This document shows positions 1 through 6,868 of a stretch of DNA of 10,901 bases, one piece after another. The stretch is from the NCBI GenBank assembly GCA_905192805.1, contig CAJJMF010000077.1, forward strand, positions 1-10,901. The letters run 5' to 3'. Made by a program: the position numbers and the translations under genes. Under the pieces are notes generated by a model. That model was not told the origin of the DNA and made no database searches. It saw nothing but the letters and a program-made list of their open reading frames with translations. Each line of letters begins with the position of its first letter. Position 1 is the stretch's first letter. Origin of the DNA: an uncultured Sutterella sp. (GTDB lineage Bacteria > Pseudomonadota > Gammaproteobacteria > Burkholderiales > Burkholderiaceae_F).

Positions 1-50
1 ACTCTACTTGGATATTGCGATTTAGTGAGCTATCATAACATCTCACTTTT

Positions 51-473
51 TTGGTGGTTGTATCCTTGATGATATCTACCAGTCGCTGGGCCACACAGGA
101 TGAATTGCCCATGGGACTCACCGATGCGGTCTCCGGCTTTTCGTTTTGGGACGCCGGAGATGAAACGACGCAAGCCACTTGGCGTCAATACCCTCAGGCA
201 ATTCCCGTTTTTAATGCCGTGCATACGCCCGAAGAAGATGTTCATGGGTATTGGCTCAAGACACTGGAAGAAAAACTCCCCGCCGACTACCCGGTGATTG
301 TGGACTTCACGCTCTACGATGAACGGCTTCAGGATCCGCAGAAACGCGGAGGGCGACAGGCACTGTGGGAAGACTTCATTAAGCGCTACGCGGGACGGGC
401 AATCATCATCACCAACACGAGCTCGGCACAAATGATTGGTGAGGCCTTACTCGCCTCCAAGCACCTACAGTAG
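51..473 (+). CDS. C-terminal part of a DUF2868-like membrane protein (5' end outside window, probably frameshifted)
   Basis: The open frame can be read from TTG 51 (or ATG 69) to TAG 471-473 and gives at most 140 aa. It opens with a short hydrophobic stretch (residues 1-9, about the end of a membrane segment). A soluble domain follows, with a strand-helix-strand pattern and a Trp-containing helix (LWEDFIKRYAG, about residues 105-115). This matches my memory of the C-terminal domain of the DUF2868 family, whose genes commonly sit just before a DUF3482 GTPase gene, as here. No ribosome binding site precedes TTG 51. The upstream codons in frame 1 (1-69) read like the preceding membrane part of the same protein, so this is probably the 3' end of a longer gene interrupted at T47-T52. 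The function of the family is unknown to me. The family call is moderately sure; the start is not real in my view. Confidence 0.55.
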   Translation: MVVVSLMISTSRWATQDELPMGLTDAVSGFSFWDAGDETTQATWRQYPQAIPVFNAVHTPEEDVHGYWLKTLEEKLPADYPVIVDFTLYDERLQDPQKRGGRQALWEDFIKRYAGRAIIITNTSSAQMIGEALLASKHLQ

Positions 474-512
474 TAGCCCGTTACGCTTACGTTGAGGCTC
501 GATGAATATCCG

Positions 513-542
513 TTGTCCATTTTTTGGGATAATAAATATAAG
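513..542 (+). promoter_or_regulatory. Candidate sigma70 promoter of the DUF3482 GTPase gene
   Basis: A -35 box TTGTCC (513-518, 4/6 match to consensus) is followed by an 18-base spacer and a -10 box TATAAG (537-542, 5/6). The spacer is AT-rich. Transcription would start near 549, about 30 bases before the ATG at 578. It gives the GTPase gene a promoter of its own, although it also follows the DUF2868-like gene by only 104 bases. Confidence 0.4.
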
Positions 543-577
543 CTATTCTTAACCGACCATCTATAGGAGCCTGGTGC

Positions 578-2041
578 ATGCTCACAAACGATCAATTTCA
601 GATCAACTTGAGTCTGGTGAGTCATACCAACATAGGCAAAACCACGTTGGCCCGGACTCTCTTACTGCAAGACATTGGTGAAGTCGCTGACCGAGCGCAT
701 GTCACCGAAGATAATGACGCGTATGTACTCGCACGAGACCCCTCGGGCTGTGAGCTCTTGCTCTGGGATACGCCTGGATTTGGCAACTCCGTTGCCCTCG
801 CCAAACGTCTCTCACAACGGCAAAACCCCATCGGTTGGTTTCTCTCTGAAGTCTGGGACCGATTTACCAACAAATCGTTTTGGCTCGATCAGCGTGCGAT
901 TGGTCACATCAAAGACACCTCAACCTTGGTGCTCTACTTAGTCAATGCCGCCGAACTCCCCGACGAGACCAGTTACATTCCCTCGGAGATGCAAATTCTC
1001 TCGTGGATTGATAAGCCAGTGATTGTGTTATTGAACCAGATGGGGCAACCACGCCCCAAAGCCGAAGAGACTGCCCAGTTGTCGGCCTGGAAAGAGGCAC
1101 TCAAAGCGTATCCCTTCGTCAAAGACGTACTCCCTATGGATGCGTTTGCTCGTTGTTGGGTCCAAGAAAGCGCACTCTTTGATGCCATTGGTCATGCACT
1201 CCCCGAAACGCATCAGTCGGCCTTTGCGACCTTGCAAGACACCTGGATTCGTTCCCGTCGTGCGCTCTACACAAAGTCCATCGATGCGATGGCACAGCAC
1301 ATGGTGCATCTATTGAATGCCAAAGAGTTAGCCCCCACCCCGTCCATCAAAGATCATCTCATCGCGTTTGCGACGCAGCTCGGGCTCTCCAAAACCAACA
1401 GTGCAGCACTCGAAGCGGCGCAGTCCGCATTGGCCGCCAATGCCGCGGATCGTTTATGTTTACTGACCCAAAGACTCATTGGGATTAATCGCCTCAAGGA
1501 AGGTCAAACGAGTCGCGAGATTTTACGTCGCATGAAGTCCGACTGGGAAATTAACACCTCTGGCGGGATTAATCCCAATACAGCCGCCGCCATTGGCGGG
1601 GGCGTGGGACTCGCGGGCGGTGCCGCAGCGGGCGCTCATATTGACGCCGGTACCGGTGGATTGACGCTGGGCCTCGGTACCCTCGTCGGAGGGCTCTTAG
1701 GAGCACTCGGTGCCGTCGGGGCTGCGGCGGTATACAACGCCAATCACCAAAAAGAGGGGGTGGAAATCAGTTGGAGTTCAGAGGCCCTTGACGGGTTTTT
1801 CCTTGAAACCCTCTTACTCTATATGGCCGTCGCGCACTTTGGGCGTGGCCGTGGAGAATGGCAGCAAAGCGAAAGCCCTGCCTTTTGGAAGACGACCATG
1901 CAAGAGGCAATTTTGCAAAATCCTCCTGAGTGGAAGGCCCTCAAAAAGCTCGATCCAGACGCCGGTACGGCCGAAGTCACCAAACTCTTGGATTTAGCCT
2001 TGCGTATCGTCTTTGAAAAACTTTACGATCGTCGCCCGTAA
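578..2041 (+). CDS. DUF3482-family GTPase, 487 aa
   Basis: This is a GTP-binding protein of the Era/TrmE-like fold with a DUF3482 C-terminal region; its cellular role is not established. The G1 loop is SHTNIGKT at residues 15-22; the serine in place of the first glycine is, from memory, usual in this subfamily. A candidate G2 threonine is T43. G3 is DTPGF at 64-68, and G4 appears as NQMG at 153-156, a deviation from NKxD. A helical middle section follows. Residues about 338-385 form a glycine/alanine-rich hydrophobic segment of the glycine-zipper kind, which could insert into or lie on the membrane. ATG 578 is chosen because AGGAG (565-569) stands 8 bases upstream. The gene follows the DUF2868-like gene, a recurrent pair in beta- and gammaproteobacteria, so the two products probably act together at the inner membrane (inference). 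Its stop codon overlaps the T-tract of the converging secF terminator. Confidence 0.85.
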   Translation: MLTNDQFQINLSLVSHTNIGKTTLARTLLLQDIGEVADRAHVTEDNDAYVLARDPSGCELLLWDTPGFGNSVALAKRLSQRQNPIGWFLSEVWDRFTNKSFWLDQRAIGHIKDTSTLVLYLVNAAELPDETSYIPSEMQILSWIDKPVIVLLNQMGQPRPKAEETAQLSAWKEALKAYPFVKDVLPMDAFARCWVQESALFDAIGHALPETHQSAFATLQDTWIRSRRALYTKSIDAMAQHMVHLLNAKELAPTPSIKDHLIAFATQLGLSKTNSAALEAAQSALAANAADRLCLLTQRLIGINRLKEGQTSREILRRMKSDWEINTSGGINPNTAAAIGGGVGLAGGAAAGAHIDAGTGGLTLGLGTLVGGLLGALGAVGAAAVYNANHQKEGVEISWSSEALDGFFLETLLLYMAVAHFGRGRGEWQQSESPAFWKTTMQEAILQNPPEWKALKKLDPDAGTAEVTKLLDLALRIVFEKLYDRRP

Positions 2042-2080
2042 AAAAAATGGAGCCTTCGTGGCATGGCACCACTAAGGCTC
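2041..2080 (-). terminator. Intrinsic terminator of the secDF transcript
   Basis: GAGCCTT (2050-2056) pairs with AAGGCTC (2074-2080), and inside it GTGG (2058-2061) pairs with CCAC (2069-2072) around a 7-base loop. Read on the minus strand, the hairpin is followed by CAT and then seven T in a row (2047-2041). On the plus strand no T-run follows, so it acts mainly for the leftward operon. The T-tract shares its last base with the TAA of the converging GTPase gene. Confidence 0.85.
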
Positions 2081-2115
2081 ATTGACTGTGAGATTCAATC
2101 GCTCATTCGTACCGC

Positions 2116-3048
2116 TTAGGGCACCATCTGCTCGACTTCATCTTTCTTGACGGCCTTGACTAAGTCTTCACGCTTGACACCCAAATAGAGCGCAATCGCT
2201 GCCGCCACGAACACCGAAGAATACACCCCCAAGCAAATACCGATGGTTAACGCTAAGGCGAAGTAATGCAAGGCAGGACCGCCAAAGAAGAACATCGAGA
2301 GCGTCATACACAGGGTCGAGGTGTGGGTAATCACCGTACGCGAAATCGTTGCCGTAATGGCCGAGTTGATCACTTCGACCGTATCGGCGCGACGCATGGT
2401 ACGGAAGTGCTCGCGAACACGGTCAAAAATAATCACGGATTCGTTCACCGAGTACCCTAACACCGCCAACACGGCTGCCAACACGGGTAGCGAGAATTCC
2501 CATTCCATGATGGAGAAGATCCCGACCACAATGAAGACGTCGTGCAAGTTCGCGATAATAGCCGCCACTGAGAACTTCCATTCAAAGCGGAAGGCCAGAT
2601 AAATCATAATACCCGCGACCACCAGAGCCAACGCCGTTCCCCCGTCACGAGCCAGCTCTTCACCGACTTGTGGACCAACGAATTCCGTACGAGTCAACGT
2701 CGCTTCGGGGGTTTTGGCCTGAATCACCTTCATCACTTCGCTCGCGAGCTGGTTCGAGTTTTGCCCTTCTTTGTTAGGCATACGAATCACCACGTCCGAA
2801 GCCGTCCCGAAGGTCTGCACAAGCACTTCTTTGGAAATGCTCTTCAGATCCTCACGAATCTGTTCGGTGTTGGCCGCCGATGGATAATGCACTTCCATCT
2901 GCGTCCCCCCCGTAAACTCAATCGAGAACGTGAGGCCATGGGTAATTAACCAAAATACCGCTACCACGAAGCTGACAATCGAGATCGTATTCAGGATGTG
3001 TCGATACTTCATGAACGGAATGGTTTTATGAATACGGAAAAACTCCAT
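2116..3048 (-). CDS. secF: Protein translocase subunit SecF, 310 aa
   Basis: SecF pairs with SecD in the inner membrane and uses the proton motive force to help pull secreted proteins through SecYEG after the SecA-driven step. The sequence shows a first membrane segment at about residues 20-38 and the early periplasmic signature IEFTGGTQ (43-50). A small periplasmic domain (about 50-130) follows, then five more membrane segments (about 137-155, 160-180, 187-207, 238-258, 264-288). The conserved RND-type motif GYSVNESVIIFDR lies at 198-210. The length is close to E. coli SecF (323 aa). ATG at 3048 is supported by GGGAGG 8 bases upstream. It lies 14 bases after secD in the same transcript and ends in front of the terminator at 2041-2080. 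The C-terminus is short and charged. Nothing essential appears to be missing. Confidence 0.97.
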   Translation of the reverse strand: MEFFRIHKTIPFMKYRHILNTISIVSFVVAVFWLITHGLTFSIEFTGGTQMEVHYPSAANTEQIREDLKSISKEVLVQTFGTASDVVIRMPNKEGQNSNQLASEVMKVIQAKTPEATLTRTEFVGPQVGEELARDGGTALALVVAGIMIYLAFRFEWKFSVAAIIANLHDVFIVVGIFSIMEWEFSLPVLAAVLAVLGYSVNESVIIFDRVREHFRTMRRADTVEVINSAITATISRTVITHTSTLCMTLSMFFFGGPALHYFALALTIGICLGVYSSVFVAAAIALYLGVKREDLVKAVKKDEVEQMVP

Positions 3049-3062
3049 CTTATTGCCTCCCG

Positions 3063-4955
3063 TTACTTGGTCTTCGCGCCGGTTTCAGGACGCCAAATCT
3101 GACCAATATGCACCGAGGTGAGTTTCTTCTGACGGCCGTAGATCAAATTGATCAAGGCACGCGAAACGGTCACCGAGGTGAAAATCGAGGTACAAATACC
3201 AATACAGTGCACCACTGCGAACCCGCGAACCGGACCCGAGCCGAAGATCAACAACGCCAAGCCTGCGATCAAACTCGTAATGTTCGAGTCCAAAATCGTT
3301 GCAAACGCACGTTCATAACCTTCGTTAATGGCCGTTTGGGGTTGTCGACCGGCACGTAACTCTTCACGAATACGTTCGTTAATCAGCACGTTCGAGTCCA
3401 CGGCCATCCCAAGGGTTAACGCAATAGCTGCGATCCCAGGCAGGGTTAATGTCGCTTGCAACATCGACAAAATGGCCACCAACATCATCACGTTCGAGAT
3501 CAATGCAACCGCACTCACCACACCGAAGACTTGGTAGTAGACCGCCATAAAGACGGCAATGATGATGAACCCGTATAAGGTCGAACGGAAGCCCGCTTCA
3601 ATGTTCGCTTCCCCTAAGCTCGGCCCAATCAGACGTTCTTCGACGATTTCCATCGGAGCCGCCAATGAACCCGCGCGCAACAGCAACGCGGTATCGGTGG
3701 CTTCAACGGCCGTCATACGACCCGAAATCTGCACACGGCCACCACCAATTTCTTGGCGCACGACCGGAGCCGTCACGACTTCACCCTTGCCCTTTTCAAA
3801 GAGAATGATGGCAATACGCTTGCCAACATTTTCACGCGTCACATCCTTAAAGATGCGAGCCCCACGGTTATCCAACTCCAGATTAACGGTCGGCTCTTGC
3901 GTCTGCGAGTCAAAGCCCGGTTGCGCATCGTTCAAGTTATCCCCAGTGAGGATCACACGACGCTTCACCAAGAGGGTGTTGCCTTCGCGGTCTTGGAATT
4001 TTTCATCACCAAAGGGAACGTTACCCGCTCCCAATTGGGCTAACGCCTCGGGACTATCATCGACTAAGCGCACTTCGAGCGTGGCCGTACGACCTAAGAT
4101 GTCTTTGGCTTTGGCCGTATCTTGCACGCCAGGCAATTGAACCACAATGCGGTCTGCCCCTTGCTGCGCAATCACGGGTTCGGCCACCCCTAACTCGTTA
4201 ATACGGTTGTGTAAGGTCGAAATGTTCTGCTTCAAGGCATAATCTTGCACCGTACGCATGGCCTTTTGCGACAACGTTAAACGCATCACATAAGGTGCTG
4301 CGCTCGCCTCAGGCATCGTCACGACCAAGTCCGGTTGGGTATTACGCATCAAGTCATTGGCACGTGCACGTTCTTCGGCGTCAGCAAAGTTCACTTCCAC
4401 CACATCGCCCGTACGGCTAATACCCGTGTGACGAATCTTCTTATCGCGCAACTGCGTACGAATGTCCGACAAGGACGCTTCCATACGTTTGGTGACTGCA
4501 GCCGTCATGTCGACCTGCAGTAAGAAATGCACCCCACCGCGCAAGTCCAACCCTAAATACATCGGCAGGGCATTGATAGACAATAACCAGCTCGGCGTGT
4601 TCGGTACCAAATTCAGGGCCACCACGTAGGACGGATCCGTAGGATCTTTGTTGAGCGACTTTTCCAGCGCTTCACGCGCTTTTAACTGTAATTCCGCTTC
4701 AGTCGGCTTAAAGCGAATACGGATCGTGTTTTGTTGAGCACCCTGCTCAAAAAACACGCCATTGGGATGAATCCCTGCCGCGGCCAAGGTCGACTCAACA
4801 TTGCCGAGTGTCTCTTGCGTGACTTTTACTGTGGCTTTCCCAGAGGAAACCTGCACAGCTGGGGACTCACCGTAGAAATTCGGCATCGTGTAAATCACCC
4901 CGATTAAGAGGGCAACCACGATCACGATATATTTCCAAAGTGGATAGCGATTCAT
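3063..4955 (-). CDS. secD: Protein translocase subunit SecD, 630 aa
   Basis: SecD forms with SecF the proton-driven motor that assists late steps of Sec export on the periplasmic side. The protein has an N-terminal membrane segment (about residues 8-25) and the conserved motif GLDLRGG (135-141). A large periplasmic P1 region extends to about residue 455, and five further membrane segments follow. The D4 motif LGMAVDSNVLINERIREE (515-532) contains Asp520, equivalent to the proton-path aspartate of E. coli SecD. The D5 region with FGSGPVRGFA is at 571-580. The length is near the E. coli protein (615 aa) and typical of betaproteobacteria. ATG at 4955 is preceded by GGAGAAG at suitable distance. 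It is in the yajC-secD-secF order but is separated from yajC by an atypically long leader of 309 bases with stem-loops. Confidence 0.97.
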   Translation of the reverse strand: MNRYPLWKYIVIVVALLIGVIYTMPNFYGESPAVQVSSGKATVKVTQETLGNVESTLAAAGIHPNGVFFEQGAQQNTIRIRFKPTEAELQLKAREALEKSLNKDPTDPSYVVALNLVPNTPSWLLSINALPMYLGLDLRGGVHFLLQVDMTAAVTKRMEASLSDIRTQLRDKKIRHTGISRTGDVVEVNFADAEERARANDLMRNTQPDLVVTMPEASAAPYVMRLTLSQKAMRTVQDYALKQNISTLHNRINELGVAEPVIAQQGADRIVVQLPGVQDTAKAKDILGRTATLEVRLVDDSPEALAQLGAGNVPFGDEKFQDREGNTLLVKRRVILTGDNLNDAQPGFDSQTQEPTVNLELDNRGARIFKDVTRENVGKRIAIILFEKGKGEVVTAPVVRQEIGGGRVQISGRMTAVEATDTALLLRAGSLAAPMEIVEERLIGPSLGEANIEAGFRSTLYGFIIIAVFMAVYYQVFGVVSAVALISNVMMLVAILSMLQATLTLPGIAAIALTLGMAVDSNVLINERIREELRAGRQPQTAINEGYERAFATILDSNITSLIAGLALLIFGSGPVRGFAVVHCIGICTSIFTSVTVSRALINLIYGRQKKLTSVHIGQIWRPETGAKTK

Positions 4956-5018
4956 CGCGACTTCTCCGTTAACACGACATCCGATTCTCAGGGGGGACCT
5001 GCCGACTCGAATGTGACG

Positions 5019-5138
5019 TTAACTAGGGTTGAAAGAGAGAGGGATTCCGAGGTAAAGCCTTCTTTTTGCCATATTTGTTAAAAGCACAAACGGGTTCTCT
5101 CGAACCATGAGGGCGAGAGCGAACCCGTTAGTGAGCAC
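5019..5138 (-). CDS. Possible 39-codon leader ORF upstream of secD (speculative)
   Basis: On the minus strand an ORF runs from GTG (5138-5136) to TAA (5021-5019), 39 codons. Internal ATG codons lie at 5108 and further on. It has a hydrophobic start (about residues 5-11) and a second apolar patch, then a basic MAKRR stretch and the ending SFNPS. It sits 63 bases before secD and spans the whole stem-loop at 5089-5129. No good ribosome binding site precedes the GTG; AAGGGA is about 15 bases away. It could be a regulatory leader peptide of the kind known before sec genes in other bacteria (SecM before secA, VemP before secDF2), or simply a chance ORF. I do not recognise an arrest motif. Confidence 0.2.
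   Translation of the reverse strand: MLTNGFALALMVRENPFVLLTNMAKRRLYLGIPLSFNPS
5089..5129 (-). terminator. Stem-loop in the yajC-secD gap, possible attenuator or partial terminator
   Basis: AACGGGTTC (5089-5097) pairs perfectly with GAACCCGTT (5121-5129). TCTCG (5098-5102) pairs with CGAGA (5114-5118) after a 2-base bulge, leaving an 11-base loop. On the minus strand the hairpin is followed by TTGTGCTTTTAAC, which is T-rich but interrupted. It may stop part of the transcripts leaving yajC, or protect RNA ends and set the yajC to secD ratio. A second weaker stem, GAGAGGG (5164-5170) with CCCTCTC (5200-5206), lies just upstream in the same RNA. I found no convincing secD promoter in the rest of the 309-base gap. 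Confidence 0.5.
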
Positions 5139-5264
5139 TTACACTCAGTGAAATCCCTTGCGTGAGAGGGCGAACGTCAGGCGATTTTGCCGTGGTACTC
5201 CCTCTCGAGCTGGTGGTGCAGGGATCGACAAGCGCAACCAGCCCGTTTCTTTAAGGGGAGGTGA

Positions 5265-5609
5265 TTAGAACTTCACCGAACCCTTCGGCAACACCACCTG
5301 CACTGCAGCGCGCTGAATATAAATCACGACGGGCTTACCATCGACATCAGCCACCTGCAAGCCAATCATCTGTTCATCCACGGACGTGATACGGCCAGTC
5401 AAGCCACCCGCGGTGACCACTTCATCATTGCGCGTCAAGGCGTCAACCATTTTCTGGTGTTCCTTTTGGCGCTTCTGCTGCGGACGGATCAGGAAGAACC
5501 AGAACACAGCGAAAATAAGAACCAACGGAAGGATCTGCATTAAAAAGGCTTCAATCCCACCCGCTTGCGCAGCTTCACCAGCAGCAAAGGCCTGTTGCGT
5601 AAAAATCAT
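5265..5609 (-). CDS. yajC: Preprotein translocase subunit YajC, 114 aa
   Basis: YajC is a small single-span inner-membrane protein that co-purifies with SecDF and SecYEG. Here residues about 20-40 form the membrane segment (QILPLVLIFAVFWFFLIRP), followed by the conserved basic cytoplasmic start PQQKRQKEHQKM. Next comes the family core with NDEVVTAGGLTGRI and a beta-rich end. The length matches the family (E. coli 110 aa). I chose ATG 5609, not the in-frame ATG 5624. GGAG sits about 7 bases before the former, whereas nothing like a ribosome binding site precedes the latter. The gene has its own predicted promoter (5670-5698) and follows tgt by about 110 bases. Confidence 0.95.
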   Translation of the reverse strand: MIFTQQAFAAGEAAQAGGIEAFLMQILPLVLIFAVFWFFLIRPQQKRQKEHQKMVDALTRNDEVVTAGGLTGRITSVDEQMIGLQVADVDGKPVVIYIQRAAVQVVLPKGSVKF

Positions 5610-5636
5610 TTGAACTCCAGTCATTCTAGGTTAATG

Positions 5637-5658
5637 GGTCTGGCGCTAAAGCCAGACC
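5637..5658 (-). other. Stem-loop at the predicted 5' end of the yajC mRNA
   Basis: GGTCTGGC (5637-5644) pairs perfectly over 8 bases with GCCAGACC (5651-5658) around a 6-base loop. No T-run follows it on either strand, so it is not a standard terminator. Given a start point near 5663 from the predicted promoter, the hairpin would lie a few bases from the mRNA 5' end and could protect the transcript. It could also mark the 3' end of readthrough tgt RNA. Confidence 0.45.
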
Positions 5659-5669
5659 ATAGTTGATCA

Positions 5670-5698
5670 ATTATAAAGGGGATTCTCGTGTCTGTGAG
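5670..5698 (-). promoter_or_regulatory. Predicted sigma70 promoter of yajC-secD-secF
   Basis: On the minus strand a perfect -10 box TATAAT (5675-5670) lies 17 bases after CTCACA (5698-5693), which matches 4/6 of the -35 consensus. The expected start is near 5663, giving a leader of about 55 bases before the chosen yajC ATG. It lies in the gap after tgt, so the sec genes can be expressed apart from queA-tgt. Confidence 0.6.
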
Positions 5699-5722
5699 AC
5701 TGTGTTTTACCCTTATATCACG

Positions 5723-6856
5723 TTACTCAACCCCGCGAGCACGATCTTGGGCAAACTGTTGTTTCCACGCTTCAAACGTCCCCGCTTCCAGCGCATCACG
5801 CATCTCTTGCATGATTTGCAGATAAAAGCTCAGATTGTGGATCGTGTTGAGACGGGCCCCCAAGATTTCGCCCACTTTATGTAAGTGGTGCAAGTACGAA
5901 CGCGAGAAGTTGCGGCAGGTATAGCACTGACACGTCGGATCGAGCGGACGTAAGTCGCTACGATAGCGGGCATTCTTGAGTTTTACGTCCCCAAAGCGTG
6001 TAAAGAGCCACCCATTACGGGCATTACGCGTGGGCATGACGCAGTCAAACATATCAATGCCTTGGCTGACGCCTTCGACCAAATCCTCAGGCGTACCCAC
6101 CCCCATTAAATAGCGGGGATGATCCTCGGGTAACTTATGAACTAAATGGTCCATGATGCGGATCATTTCTTCCTTCGGTTCACCCACGGAAAGGCCGCCG
6201 ACGGCGTACCCATGAAAACCGATCTCTTTGAGTCCTGCGAGGGATTCTTCGCGCAAATGTTCATACATCCCCCCTTGAACAATCCCAAAGAGCGTGTTGG
6301 GGTTTTCTAAGCGTTCAAATTCCTCTTTGGAGCGCTTCGCCCAACGTAAGCTCATACGCATCGACTTCGCGGCTTCCAATTCCGTCGCCGGACGGTCTCC
6401 AATCTTGTAGGGAGTACATTCGTCGAGCTGCATCACCACGTCCGAATTTAAAACGCGTTGAATTTGCATCGACACTTCCGGGGACAAAAAGAGCGGGGAG
6501 CCATTGATCGGATTACGGAAGTGCACCCCTTCTTCGGTAATCTTGCGTAATTCCCCTAAGCTAAAGACTTGGAAACCACCTGAATCGGTGAGAATGGGTT
6601 TATTCCACTGCATAAAATCATGCAACCCATTGTGGGCACCAATCACATCGAGCCCAGGGCGCAGCCACAAGTGAAACGTGTTGCCCAGAATGATCTGCGA
6701 CCCGATATCGTGCAACTCATAGGGCGCCATTGCCTTCACGGAGCCATAGGTCCCCACCGGCATGAAAATCGGGGTTTGGACCACGCCATGATTTAAGGTT
6801 AACTCACCACGACGGGCACGCCCAGAAGTGGTCTTGACTTTAAAAGAAAAGGCCAT
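5723..6856 (-). CDS. tgt: tRNA-guanine(34) transglycosylase (queuine tRNA-ribosyltransferase), 377 aa
   Basis: Tgt exchanges guanine 34 in the anticodon of GUN tRNAs (Tyr, His, Asn, Asp) for preQ1, the base-exchange step of queuosine synthesis in the cytosol. The TIM-barrel protein shows the catalytic motif LTDSGGFQVFSLG (89-101) with Asp91. It also has the substrate-binding VQGG (193-196) and GGLSVGE (220-226), and the nucleophile region GIDMFDCVMPTRNARNG (266-282). The zinc site CxCxxCx25H is made by C309, C311, C314 and H340. The length and all sites equal those of E. coli Tgt. ATG 6856 follows AGGAG at about 8 bases. The gene starts 12 bases after queA, whose product acts next on the inserted base, so the two are co-transcribed. 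Confidence 0.98.
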   Translation of the reverse strand: MAFSFKVKTTSGRARRGELTLNHGVVQTPIFMPVGTYGSVKAMAPYELHDIGSQIILGNTFHLWLRPGLDVIGAHNGLHDFMQWNKPILTDSGGFQVFSLGELRKITEEGVHFRNPINGSPLFLSPEVSMQIQRVLNSDVVMQLDECTPYKIGDRPATELEAAKSMRMSLRWAKRSKEEFERLENPNTLFGIVQGGMYEHLREESLAGLKEIGFHGYAVGGLSVGEPKEEMIRIMDHLVHKLPEDHPRYLMGVGTPEDLVEGVSQGIDMFDCVMPTRNARNGWLFTRFGDVKLKNARYRSDLRPLDPTCQCYTCRNFSRSYLHHLHKVGEILGARLNTIHNLSFYLQIMQEMRDALEAGTFEAWKQQFAQDRARGVE

Positions 6857-6868
6857 TGTCGGACTCCT

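Noticed and set aside
587..655. Serine replacing the first glycine of the P-loop in the GTPase
   Set aside because: I first took it as a lost key residue, but SHTNxGKT is, from memory, the normal form in this DUF3482 subgroup.
3559..4140. 193-codon open frame opposite secD
   Set aside because: It is a shadow of the secD reading frame: the protein is Arg/Ser/Thr-rich with no recognisable domain.
5251..5264. Anti-Shine-Dalgarno-like stretch (CACCTCCCC) on the minus strand right after the yajC stop
   Set aside because: It resembles the 3' tail of 16S rRNA but is too short and isolated; no pairing with the secD start region is evident.
5610..5624. Upstream in-frame ATG for yajC
   Set aside because: No ribosome binding site precedes it, while GGAG stands correctly before ATG 5609.
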